This document shows, piece after piece, positions 22,446 through 29,441 of a DNA stretch of 29,441 nt (positions are counted from its first letter, which is position 1; each line of letters opens with the position of its first letter). A program made the translations under genes and the position numbers. The DNA is from a virus: positions 1-29,441 of IMG/VR virus record IMGVR_UViG_3300025669_002162; one strand, 5' to 3'. Below the pieces are notes generated by a model. That model searched no databases. It saw only the letters and a program-made list of their open reading frames with translations, and was not told the DNA's origin.

Positions 22446-23417
22446 TTACCACGCATTATAATCTACAATTGCATCTTCTACAGTAACTGTTACATGTTGA
22501 GGTGCAATTGTTAAAGATTGGTCCTGTGTTCCTTCAACTGGTGAAGGTGTTTCCATATCTGTCAATTTACATCCACTCATTATTATAAACACACTTCCTC
22601 CTGCTCCAATAGATTGAATCATTGCATTAAAAACACTACCTCCAAGATAATAATTCTCATAAAATGTTTTTGCATTCTTAGAATCCATCTTAACAGTTGT
22701 TGTTAATTCATAATCTCTATTGATTGGCAAAACCTCTTGTACAACTTTACTACCATTATTATAATGTCCTGGTTCCAAATTATTATTTATTGTAAATGCA
22801 AATTCAGTTGAATTATCAATTGTAGTTCCTGATGGAATTTCCAATGTTGCCTTACTAAACATAAATGGTCTTGTTGTTGAAGGTGTAACCTTAGTAACTG
22901 TTCCAGATGTAAATGTTAAAGTCTGTCCAATAGTTGTAACTTCACAACTTACTGGTTCTCCTTGCGCAAATGTAGCTGTAAAACTATCAACCATACATCC
23001 ATTCAATGTTCTAATAAAATTACTTCCTGCAGTTCCATTATTTTTACTATCTTCTAAAGTAAAACTACTCAATGATTGCCCTTTAATAGCATAATTTGTA
23101 TCATCACTATTTGTTTCAGTAAAACAATGACTCCCTGCTGCAACTGTATCACTAACACTTCCAATAGCCATTCCTAAAAATTTCCAATCCTGTGGGAAAT
23201 ATGTAAACGTTCCTGTATAATCTAAATTACCATCCTCAAATACATCAACATTTCTGTCAGTTGAACCTTGATATCTAATTGGAATTACATTTGTATTTTC
23301 TTCCATGCTACAGTCTTGACATAATCCTATCCATTGTCGAGTACCACTTGTAGATGCATAAGTTCCACTTTCATATTGGAATGATAAAGCATTTTGGTCA
23401 CTAAGATATTTACTCAT
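22446..23417 (-). CDS. Major tail tube protein
   Basis: A 323-residue beta-rich protein (SFQYESGTYASTSGTRQWIG at the N-terminus; YTGTFTYFPQDWKFLGMAIG; a C-terminus rich in Ser/Thr/Val, LTIAPQHVTVTVEDAIVDYN). It follows the terminator and HNH genes and precedes the chaperones and tape measure, the standard place for the tail tube. Six or more cysteines occur, which may stabilise the tube. The ATG has no ribosome site at normal spacing: the nearest AGGAGGT lies 27 nt upstream in the end of the HNH gene and serves a nine-codon frame that overlaps this start. Translational coupling is therefore likely. Confidence 0.82.
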   Translation of the reverse strand: MSKYLSDQNALSFQYESGTYASTSGTRQWIGLCQDCSMEENTNVIPIRYQGSTDRNVDVFEDGNLDYTGTFTYFPQDWKFLGMAIGSVSDTVAAGSHCFTETNSDDTNYAIKGQSLSSFTLEDSKNNGTAGSNFIRTLNGCMVDSFTATFAQGEPVSCEVTTIGQTLTFTSGTVTKVTPSTTRPFMFSKATLEIPSGTTIDNSTEFAFTINNNLEPGHYNNGSKVVQEVLPINRDYELTTTVKMDSKNAKTFYENYYLGGSVFNAMIQSIGAGGSVFIIMSGCKLTDMETPSPVEGTQDQSLTIAPQHVTVTVEDAIVDYNAW

Positions 23418-23439
23418 ATTTCACTATTATTTGTTTCAT
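23410..23439 (-). promoter_or_regulatory. Nine-codon leader ORF coupling to the tail tube gene
   Basis: ATG at 23437-23439 sits 5 nt after AGGAGGT (23445-23451) and encodes MKQIIVKYE, ending at TAA 23410-23412 just inside the tail tube gene, whose ATG (23415-23417) it overlaps out of frame. The tail tube ATG lacks its own site, so ribosomes finishing this mini-frame could restart on it. Confidence 0.5.
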
Positions 23440-24128
23440 AATATACCTCCTTTCAACGCATTCTGAAAATAAATTGTCCAATCTTCTCTTTTAAAATTAG
23501 TTTGTGCATGGCAACTATTGCATAAAGGAATTAAATTTTCTTCTGAATTATTATTTTTATTATAATCAATATGATGAATGTTTAATGTATATCCTAATTC
23601 TGTTTCTGAGTATTTACATTCACCACATATTCTGCCAAAACTGTTTCTAATATGTTCCTTTAAATTATTATTAAATTCATATGGGTATGGTAAAAATGCT
23701 ATTCCACCTTTCCATGCTCCATTTTTTTCTTTTAAATTATTACCTTTCATTTTTTGACTTTGAAATTTTCTTATTTCAATACTTCTTTCTTCTCCATATA
23801 ACTCTTTAAATGATTTTCCAATTCGTTGATTATGTAATAATTGTTTTGTTTCTTCCGAATGTGGTTTATTTAAATGGCCATATGTACCTAAACTTCCATA
23901 TCGTTCTATCATTGTTTTATTTCTTTTTTTAATATTTCTATTTTCATGTTTTCCAAATCCATTTCTACTATTAGGATTCATTCCAATTCCATGTTCAATT
24001 ATAAAATCTTTAGTATATGTTTTATCTTTATTCCATGGTATGTGATTTTTTGGAAATGCATTTATTGGTGACTTTCCTTTTCTATACTGATTACCTACAT
24101 TAATTTTATGACCTTTTTTAAATACCAT
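23436..24128 (-). CDS. HNH homing endonuclease with NUMOD3-like motifs
   Basis: The GTG at 24137 is possible, but the ATG at 24128 fits the KKGHKIN start better (230 residues). The N-terminal part has basic repeats (GNQYRKGKSP, IPWNKDKTY, NGFGKHENR) typical of DNA-contacting NUMOD3 motifs. The C-terminal HNH domain is clear: zinc cysteines ICGEC and LCNSC bracket LNIHHIDYNKNNNSEENLIP with the catalytic His pair. Homing nucleases insert selfishly into conserved viral operons; this one splits the tail terminator from the tail tube gene. Its last codons (LKGGIL) supply the AGGAGGT site for downstream translation, so the insertion is integrated into the operon. Confidence 0.88.
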   Translation of the reverse strand: MVFKKGHKINVGNQYRKGKSPINAFPKNHIPWNKDKTYTKDFIIEHGIGMNPNSRNGFGKHENRNIKKRNKTMIERYGSLGTYGHLNKPHSEETKQLLHNQRIGKSFKELYGEERSIEIRKFQSQKMKGNNLKEKNGAWKGGIAFLPYPYEFNNNLKEHIRNSFGRICGECKYSETELGYTLNIHHIDYNKNNNSEENLIPLCNSCHAQTNFKREDWTIYFQNALKGGIL

Positions 24129-24129
24129 T

Positions 24130-24576
24130 TTAAACACATAAAAATAAATATGTTACCTCCATTACTTTTGATTGAACATCTTTTTCTGGAACATTAACCA
24201 CACTGCCAATATAAAAATCATGTAAATTAGCACCTGTTAAATCATCTCCATTAAGCTGATTTGTTCTGAAATAATCATGAATTTTATTAAAAAGAGTATC
24301 TCGTTCAACAACATTTCTTGCCCAAATTCTAATTTCTACAGTTATTCTTAACATGGTTCCTTGACTACCCATTCCAAGTTTACCTTGTTGAATAACACCA
24401 TTATCAACTACAGTTATTATTGGATATTTTACAGCATTTTTTGGATAACTGGTCATTACAAAACTCTCATTAGTTGGTCTAATTATAGGGTCTTCAATAC
24501 TATTTCTAAGATTATCTCTAATCAAAATTATTACATCTGTCAAAAATGTACTACTATTTACTTCTTCTATACTCAT
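24130..24576 (-). CDS. Tail terminator / tail completion protein
   Basis: A 148-residue protein. The N-terminal helix (TFLTDVIILIRDNLRNSIED) and the middle beta strands (SFVMTSYPKNAVKYPIITVV, MLRITVEIRIWARNVVERDT) follow the layout of gpU/gp17-like tail terminators, which cap the tail and bind the head. It lies between the gp10-like neck gene and the tail tube region. The start has GAGGAA about 7 nt upstream. A 7-bp inverted repeat at 24597-24616 lies in its leader. Assignment by fold pattern and position. Confidence 0.7.
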   Translation of the reverse strand: MSIEEVNSSTFLTDVIILIRDNLRNSIEDPIIRPTNESFVMTSYPKNAVKYPIITVVDNGVIQQGKLGMGSQGTMLRITVEIRIWARNVVERDTLFNKIHDYFRTNQLNGDDLTGANLHDFYIGSVVNVPEKDVQSKVMEVTYLFLCV

Positions 24577-24596
24577 GGTTTCCTCGCTTGGATTTT

Positions 24597-24616
24597 AAGA
24601 TAATCGCTTTTATCTT
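24597..24616 (-). promoter_or_regulatory. Leader hairpin before the tail terminator gene
   Basis: Minus strand AAGATAA, loop AAGCGA, TTATCTT is a perfect 7-bp stem in the 83-nt gap upstream of the gene. An A/T box TTTATTATA lies about 10 nt further upstream (24623-24632), so the gap may hold a secondary promoter whose leader begins near this hairpin. No T-run follows, so a terminator is less likely. Confidence 0.3.
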
Positions 24617-24659
24617 AGTATAATAAATTAAAATACATTTAAATAAACATAGAATTAAC

Positions 24660-25097
24660 TTATATAAATCCAGCATCAACCTCTTTTTTAATTATATCTT
24701 GAACTTTAGTAAAATTTCTTTTTTCAGTATTCCCAAAATGTTTACGGGCTGGCAATCTGCTAGTTCCCTTCTCTAATATCAATGCAACATCTTCTGTTGT
24801 GGATTTTGAATTCGGATAAGTTTCTTTTTTTGGAGATACTATTCCCTGAGCTTTTCCAGTTTTTGTAAATTCAATACTATTTGCAAATTGTCCAGTAGCA
24901 ACACTTTTATGTTCTGCTCTATTTCCAATAATGCTTTCTTTAACTTCTTCTTCAATAAATGCTCCAGCTTTTACTACACCTAAATCAGCATTATTTTCTA
25001 TCTGTTTTTTCTGAAATGCTAATCGTGTCATAACTCCAGCCATTCCAGTCATTTGAACATTAACAATTTTGCCTTTACTACCTATTACTTTTGTCAT
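24660..25097 (-). CDS. HK97 gp10-like neck protein
   Basis: A 145-residue protein with the gp10-like pattern: an N-terminal strand (GKIVNVQMTGMAGVMTRLAF), a long helix (KQIENNADLGVVKAGAFIEE), the GQFANSIEF strand, and a conserved-type loop with ILEKGTSRLPARKHFGN (the EfGT...pArPf region of this family). The C-terminal helix is KVQDIIKKEVDAGFI. HK97 gp10-like proteins join the portal-bound connector to the tail. The position just upstream of the tail terminator fits. ATG follows the previous stop with TAATG overlap. Confidence 0.82.
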   Translation of the reverse strand: MTKVIGSKGKIVNVQMTGMAGVMTRLAFQKKQIENNADLGVVKAGAFIEEEVKESIIGNRAEHKSVATGQFANSIEFTKTGKAQGIVSPKKETYPNSKSTTEDVALILEKGTSRLPARKHFGNTEKRNFTKVQDIIKKEVDAGFI

Positions 25098-25423
25098 TAG
25101 TTATAGTCCTCAAATACTTCTATTTTTAAATTGTGATTATTTGGTAAAGTCATAACACTTCCAGTTCCCCAACTTACTTCAAATTCTCCCCAATAGGTTC
25201 CCACAGAACCAGTATCAAGAACATCCCAATTATATTGGCATTGACCGGTTGTAGAGCCTGTAATAACTGCAAGACCAGACCGATATGTGCTATAATCAGT
25301 TAAATTTCCCATATTGAAATATAATGTTGCACCAGTCAAATCAACTGCAGAACCATTGTTGTATTCTAAAGTAGCATTTAATGTTGGCTTTGTATCAGAT
25401 TTTTTTATTTTGAATGTTTCCAT
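25097..25423 (-). CDS. BppU-N-like Ig-fold virion protein
   Basis: A 108-residue domain: METFKIKKSDTKPTLNATLE, AVDLTGATLYFNMG, then GTYWGEFEVSWGTGSVMTLP. The motif order (IKxGDTxPxL, DLTGAT, a GxYxxEF strand) is that of the N-terminal Ig-like domain of BppU baseplate proteins and related virion decorations. It follows the Ser-repeat protein gene with its GGGAGGTA site inside that gene's last codons. It probably forms a small head or neck decoration, perhaps together with the Ser-repeat fibre. Confidence 0.65.
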   Translation of the reverse strand: METFKIKKSDTKPTLNATLEYNNGSAVDLTGATLYFNMGNLTDYSTYRSGLAVITGSTTGQCQYNWDVLDTGSVGTYWGEFEVSWGTGSVMTLPNNHNLKIEVFEDYN

Positions 25424-25424
25424 T

Positions 25425-27740
25425 TTATACCTCCCTTATAATTCTATCTCTTTTAGTTGTTTTGAAAATAAAATCTTTATTTGTATTTTTTAATGTTATC
25501 CTTGGCACCATATCAACTGCAGGGCTTGGACTTACAGAAGGTGATGCAGACTCACTACTTGAAGGACTAACACTTGAAGATTCAGACGAACTAGGGCTAA
25601 TACTAGGCGAGACTGAACTACTAGGACTTTGACTTAATGATACAGATGAACTAGGTGATATTGAAGCACTTGGACTTTGGGAAGCACTTGAACTACTCGA
25701 TGGAGAAATGCTAGCACTTGGTGAAATACTCACAGAAGAAGCAGAACTTGAAGGTGAAGTAGAACTGGATGGTGAAATGCTAGAAGATGGCGATTGTGAT
25801 GCTGATTCAGAACTACTAGGAGACTGACTTAATGATTCAGAACTACTTGGAGAAATTGAACTACTTGGAGACTGACTTAAACTTACAGAAGATGATGGAC
25901 TTTGTGAAAGACTCACAGAAGAAGATGGACTAATGCTACTACTAGAACTAACTGATGAAGATTCACTTGAAGAAGGTGATATAGATGCTGATGCAGATGA
26001 ACTTGGACTAGTTGAAGAACTAGGTGATATACTAGATGATTCTGAACTTGATGGTGATATACTTGATGACGAACTACTACTTGGAGAAGTAGAACTACTA
26101 GGTGAAATTGATGCAGATTCAGAACTAGATGGAGAAATACTAGATGACGCAGAAGACGATGGACTTACAGATGAGGAAGGAGATACAGATGAAGATTCTG
26201 AATTACTTGGGCTTATGCTAGACGAACTAGAAGAACTAGGAGAAGTTGAAGAACTTGGCGATATAGATGCACTCTCTGAACTAGATGGACTAACTGATGC
26301 AGATTCAGAAGAGCTAGGAGATATACTACTTGATGGACTTTGAGATGAACTGCTACTTGAACTAGGAGATATACTTGAACTCTCTGAACTAGAAGGACTT
26401 ACTGAAGATGAAATAGAACTTGATGGTGACACTGAAGAAGATGCACTACTGGATGGACTTGTACTTGAAGAAGGTGACTGACTTGAAGATTCAGAAGATG
26501 ATGGAGACACCGATACACTTTCTGAACTTGAAGGACTTTGTGACAACGATACACTTGAACTTGGACTTATTGATGGACTACTACTTGATGATGGAGAAAT
26601 ACTACTAGATGGTGATTGCGATAATGATACAGAACTAGAAGGACTTATAGAAGAGGAGGCACTACTAGATGGAGACACAGATGCACTTGAAGATGATGAT
26701 GGAGAAACTGAAGCAGATGCGCTAGAGGATGGACTTACTGAACTAGATGGAGATTGACTTAGAGAAACACTAGAACTAGGAGATTGAGACAAACTAGAAG
26801 AACTTGAAGGACTAATGCTACTAGATGGACTTATAGAGGATGAAGCACTTGAACTAGGGCTTACACTTGCAGATGAAGACGATGATGGACTTTGACTAAG
26901 ACTAACAGAAGAGCTTGGAGATTGAGATAAACTAACACTGCTACTAGGACTTACAGAACTTGATGGACTAGTTGAAGCAGATTCACTACTTGAAGGAGAC
27001 TGGCTTAATGAGATAGAACTACTTGGTGATTGTGATAAACTACTTGATGACGATGGTGATGTAGAAGCTGATGGAGATGATGATTCTGTTGTAAACGGAT
27101 AAGCAAAACCATCTCCACTGTTATAAAGTTTTCCTATTTCAGCGTCAGATAAAGCTCTACTCCAAACTCCAAACTCATCGAGTTGTCCATCATAACTATT
27201 CTCGCCTGCTGTATATGCATTTTCCCCAAACACTACACTATCGGAAGCTACATTTTTCCCTGCATCTGCAACAGTTCCAAAACTTGCCCCATCTAACCAA
27301 CCCTCAACAGTTCCACTTGTTCTCGTCATAACAACATGATGCCAATCAGTGGTATCTGTAAATGCTGTCCATATTTGTTTTGTCGCATTTGTACTACTGT
27401 GCCCCTGAGTATAAATTGAATTATTGTAAATAAATATTTGATTTTCAGCGACTGCTCCATTGTATTGACTATAAATTGTACAAATGCCTGCTGTATTATC
27501 TGCATTAACCCAGCCACTAATTGTAAAGTTTCCTGTTCCAAATCCAAAATCCGCGAGTTCTGCTATATCTATATTGTCTGTGTTTGCTCTAACAAAATCA
27601 TAAGCCTTGCCTATTATTCCAGTTTGGTTTATCTCTGCTCCGTCATTTGTTCCATCATGATTATCTGCACTATCCGTCAAAGTTGTCCCAGACGTTTCGT
27701 CAAATTTCCAATATGCAACAATATTATCAATTAATGCCAT
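25425..27740 (-). CDS. LamG-domain protein with 500-residue Ser/Pro repeat (mucin-like fibre)
   Basis: A 771-residue protein. Residues about 1-215 form a LamG/concanavalin-like domain: IVAYWKFDETSGTTLTDSA, GFGTGNFTISGWVNAD, DWHHVVMTRTSGTVEGWLDG and DGQLDEFGVWSRALSDAEIG are its classic strands. Residues about 217-742 are Ser/Pro repeats, mostly SPSSS plus S-L-S-Q, S-A-S or E-S-S, with scattered Thr, Gln and Glu. A short basic tail (DMVPRITLKN, then TTKRDRIIREV) closes it and may bind the virion. The LamG domain probably binds host glycans. The Ser-rich stalk has the composition of O-glycosylated proteins. Directly upstream is a GalNAc-transferase-like gene. It is extended and unlikely to fold by itself without glycans or partners. 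Confidence 0.85.
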   Translation of the reverse strand: MALIDNIVAYWKFDETSGTTLTDSADNHDGTNDGAEINQTGIIGKAYDFVRANTDNIDIAELADFGFGTGNFTISGWVNADNTAGICTIYSQYNGAVAENQIFIYNNSIYTQGHSSTNATKQIWTAFTDTTDWHHVVMTRTSGTVEGWLDGASFGTVADAGKNVASDSVVFGENAYTAGENSYDGQLDEFGVWSRALSDAEIGKLYNSGDGFAYPFTTESSSPSASTSPSSSSSLSQSPSSSISLSQSPSSSESASTSPSSSVSPSSSVSLSQSPSSSVSLSQSPSSSSSASVSPSSSASSSISPSSSISPSSSSSLSQSPSSSVSLSQSPSSSVSPSSSASASVSPSSSSSASVSPSSSASSSISPSSSVSLSQSPSSSISPSSSSSPSISPSSSVSLSQSPSSSESVSVSPSSSESSSQSPSSSTSPSSSASSSVSPSSSISSSVSPSSSESSSISPSSSSSSSQSPSSSISPSSSESASVSPSSSESASISPSSSTSPSSSSSSSISPSNSESSSVSPSSSVSPSSSASSSISPSSSESASISPSSSTSPSSSSSSSISPSSSESSSISPSSSTSPSSSASASISPSSSESSSVSSSSSISPSSSVSLSQSPSSSVSLSQSPSSSISPSSSESLSQSPSSSESASQSPSSSISPSSSTSPSSSASSVSISPSASISPSSSSSASQSPSASISPSSSVSLSQSPSSSVSPSISPSSSESSSVSPSSSESASPSVSPSPAVDMVPRITLKNTNKDFIFKTTKRDRIIREV
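25532..27090 (-). repeat. Degenerate Ser/Pro-codon repeat tract
   Basis: About 1.55 kb coding for SPSSS-based repeats. Serines alternate among AGT, TCA, TCT, TCG and AGC, so the DNA is only imperfectly repetitive although the protein is highly repetitive. On the plus strand it creates shadow frames rich in Glu/Asp/Leu. Confidence 0.85.
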
Positions 27741-27808
27741 CTTATTTTATCCAATAATTTATCCATAAAACAATTTTGCGGAAAAAAGAAATGCCATATG
27801 TTCCTCAT
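27731..27808 (-). CDS. Possible 25-residue leader peptide before the LamG gene
   Basis: In the 75-nt gap upstream of the LamG gene a frame starting with ATG reads MRNIWHFFFPQNCF and ends with TAA inside the LamG start region, overlapping it as at the tail tube gene. No ribosome site is seen and the frame could be chance. It is listed only because the LamG start also lacks a clear site. Confidence 0.2.
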   Translation of the reverse strand: MRNIWHFFFPQNCFMDKLLDKIRWH

Positions 27809-27815
27809 CGCATCA

Positions 27816-29333
27816 TTAAAAAATAATTTCATTCCAACCAGGAATAATTTTTGATTCAGCCCAACCCTCTGTAAACTTCTCGTTTCTAAAATCATTTTTC
27901 TCCCAACGCGATTTAGTTAAATTATTTGCATGTCTTATATCAACATTAGGAAATTTACTTTCAAATCCTATTCTATCATTTTGTGGTTCAAAATGTCTAT
28001 CAAACTTATCATTTTCAATCTGTATTACCTTCTCTCTATAAAAGTCTAATGCTTTTTCTCTAAAACAAACCATTCCACTTATTTGTTTACAATCATCTAC
28101 CCACAAACCATATTCTTTTTCCATATTCCATTTCCAAACATTAGTATTAAAATAAAATTTATCATCTTTGGGAGTAAAATCAAAATGTGATGGATGATAC
28201 AATACATCATGCTCACAGAAATATACAATCTTACTATTACACCTTTCTAAACACGATAATATCTGTTTAAAATATGTCTTTCTTCCTCTTTTTTCTTTTA
28301 TCTGTTCATTATTCCCAAAATGAGCCATCGGCTTTAATGATGCACTTGTGATTGGTAATCCAATTGAATTCAATTGTTTTTGTACACCACGAGCTATCTT
28401 CAGTGGAATAGCATTATCTGTATAAAATATAATTCCTTTTTCTGAATTAGATTCCCATTCAGGAGGATTAAACTTATCTAATAGCCACTGCAATTTGTGT
28501 TTAGCATTAGGCCATTTATCATTCAAAAATATATCTCTTAAACTATCCTTGGCTTTCTTTTGTTCCTTTCCAGGATTAGGATAAGGAAAACCAAAATCAC
28601 CACCTTGTGTTCTAAACATATGTGCATACCAAGTTGTCTTATTGCATTTAACTTCTCCACCACTTAACCAAGTCTTTAAAGCCACTTCAGCACCTTGTCC
28701 TCCCCAACTTCCCCATTCTTCATCACAAATATTAAGTTCCCAATACTTTTCTCTTGTCATTAAAAAGCAAGAACCTTGCAAACTCATAGTATCTACAATA
28801 TCACCTTCTTGTTTTGCTTTATATTCACCCCAATATTTAAATTCTAAATCAGTATTGAAACGATATGATGTGCTTTGTGGAGACTCTTTGCCAATCCACT
28901 TAATTTCTTTTTCCATTTCCTTTCCACAGCACTCTAATGCTGGTCCTTGATATTCTCGTCTTCCACAAACACTACAAACTCTATCGAAGGCATGAAGATT
29001 TCTCATAATTGGAACCATCGTCCAATTGTCTTGCATCTTATCTAACATTTTTTTATCAAATCCTTTGTCAAAAGAACAATGTGCATCTATTTTCATAACA
29101 TATTTAGAAAGACTTAATCTACAAGCCATATTTGTTGCAGCTCTTTGTCCAATAGAGACCGGCAAATAAACCACTTTAAGTTTTGGGTGTTGCTCTAATC
29201 CAGGTTCAGCCCATTGCCCATCCAATACTACAATAATTTCTGTATCTGCTTCCATATTTTTTAATATATCCTCAACAGTGTTCTTAAGAAACATTTCATT
29301 CCTTGCTGGTATTAAAATGCTAAGTTCAGCCAT
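27816..29333 (-). CDS. Polypeptide GalNAc-transferase-like GT (GT27-like) with zinc knuckle and second GT-like domain
   Basis: A 505-residue two-part enzyme. The N-terminal GT-A domain opens ELSILIPARNEMF. It has DAHC at 83-86 (the DxH metal motif of polypeptide GalNAc-transferases and close GT2 relatives), WGGQGAEVALKTW at about 210-222 (matching the WGGEN-type Gal/GalNAc-T motif) and YAHMFR at about 236-241 (the vGHvFR motif). A four-cysteine knuckle (Cys120, 123, 135, 136) is inserted after DAHC. From about 298 a second domain follows (GIIFYTDNAIPL, IVYFCEHDVLYHPSHFDF), probably a further GT-like or acceptor-recognition unit. Lies directly upstream of the Ser/Pro-repeat protein gene. Mucin-type O-glycosylation is inferred. 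Confidence 0.82.
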   Translation of the reverse strand: MAELSILIPARNEMFLKNTVEDILKNMEADTEIIVVLDGQWAEPGLEQHPKLKVVYLPVSIGQRAATNMACRLSLSKYVMKIDAHCSFDKGFDKKMLDKMQDNWTMVPIMRNLHAFDRVCSVCGRREYQGPALECCGKEMEKEIKWIGKESPQSTSYRFNTDLEFKYWGEYKAKQEGDIVDTMSLQGSCFLMTREKYWELNICDEEWGSWGGQGAEVALKTWLSGGEVKCNKTTWYAHMFRTQGGDFGFPYPNPGKEQKKAKDSLRDIFLNDKWPNAKHKLQWLLDKFNPPEWESNSEKGIIFYTDNAIPLKIARGVQKQLNSIGLPITSASLKPMAHFGNNEQIKEKRGRKTYFKQILSCLERCNSKIVYFCEHDVLYHPSHFDFTPKDDKFYFNTNVWKWNMEKEYGLWVDDCKQISGMVCFREKALDFYREKVIQIENDKFDRHFEPQNDRIGFESKFPNVDIRHANNLTKSRWEKNDFRNEKFTEGWAESKIIPGWNEIIF

Positions 29334-29441
29334 TATACATCTCCAACATTTTATTTATATGACCCCAATATGGAATATCATATGCTCTAAACTCACCAAG
29401 CTTCTTTCTCTTTCCTAATCCCTTAAATCCTAATGCCTCTT
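29326..29441 (-). CDS. Partial unknown protein (C-terminus only)
   Basis: The frame enters from the right edge and codes 37 residues ending LGEFRAYDIPYWGHINKMLE, then MYNG, before a TGA that overlaps the next gene's start codon region by 8 nt. The aromatic/Gly ending is compatible with a sugar-transferase or methyltransferase C-terminus, but too little is visible to assign it. The overlap implies it is cotranscribed and translationally coupled with the GalNAc-transferase-like gene. Confidence 0.6.
   Translation of the reverse strand, partial: EALGFKGLGKRKKLGEFRAYDIPYWGHINKMLEMYNG

Noticed and set aside
25933-26343. A 136-residue plus-strand frame of Glu/Asp/Leu repeats
   Set aside because: It is the antisense shadow of the Ser/Pro repeat tract; its composition follows from the complementary serine codons and it has no ribosome site.

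Overview
This is an A+T-rich fragment of a head-tail (tailed, Caudoviricetes-like) virus or provirus that most likely infects an archaeon. Tail genes give the virus identity: tape measure, tail tube, a frameshifted pair of tail chaperones, tail terminator, HK97-gp10-like neck protein, baseplate hub and several fibre proteins. The archaeal assignment is inferred. Operon-leading genes lie 21-36 nt behind TATA boxes and three of the four lack a Shine-Dalgarno site (leaderless style), whereas internal genes have strong AGGAGGT sites. The tRNA gene does not encode CCA. There is a small AEP-type primase-polymerase, a Cas4-like nuclease and many zinc-ribbon micro-proteins. A bacterial host is not formally excluded.

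Plus-strand half (1-13723). A short cassette (1-2502) holds micro-proteins, a Cas4/RecB-type Fe-S nuclease and a prim-pol. From a promoter at about 2513, an 11-kb co-directional operon follows in which almost every stop codon overlaps the next start. It begins with a putative AbrB-like regulator. It then encodes seven glycosyltransferases (two GT-B, five GT-A/GT2, one of them fused to a methyltransferase), two radical SAM enzymes, an NAD-dependent sugar epimerase/dehydratase, small zinc-ribbon or membrane proteins, and a Gly/Arg-rich 44-residue protein.

Junction (13721-13839). The two gene blocks converge on a tRNA(CAT) gene on the minus strand whose 3' end overlaps the stop codon of the last glycosyltransferase.

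Minus-strand half (29441-13840, read leftwards). A partial gene and a polypeptide-GalNAc-transferase-like enzyme come first. A 771-residue LamG plus Ser/Pro-repeat (mucin-like) protein and a BppU-like protein follow, then the neck and tail genes: gp10-like, tail terminator, an inserted HNH endonuclease, tail tube, chaperones with an A AAA AAG slippery site, tape measure, hub and fibres. The series ends with a poly-Gly adhesin, a cysteine-peptidase-like protein, a small PLA2/DUF1353-like protein and a membrane-anchored acidic protein. Four promoters on the two strands share one 22-nt TATA-containing motif.

Working hypothesis: the virus carries its own glycan assembly line, and the Ser/Pro repeat protein (and perhaps the fibres) are its acceptors, giving a glycosylated, mucin-like virion surface. 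This is inferred from gene content and adjacency, not shown.
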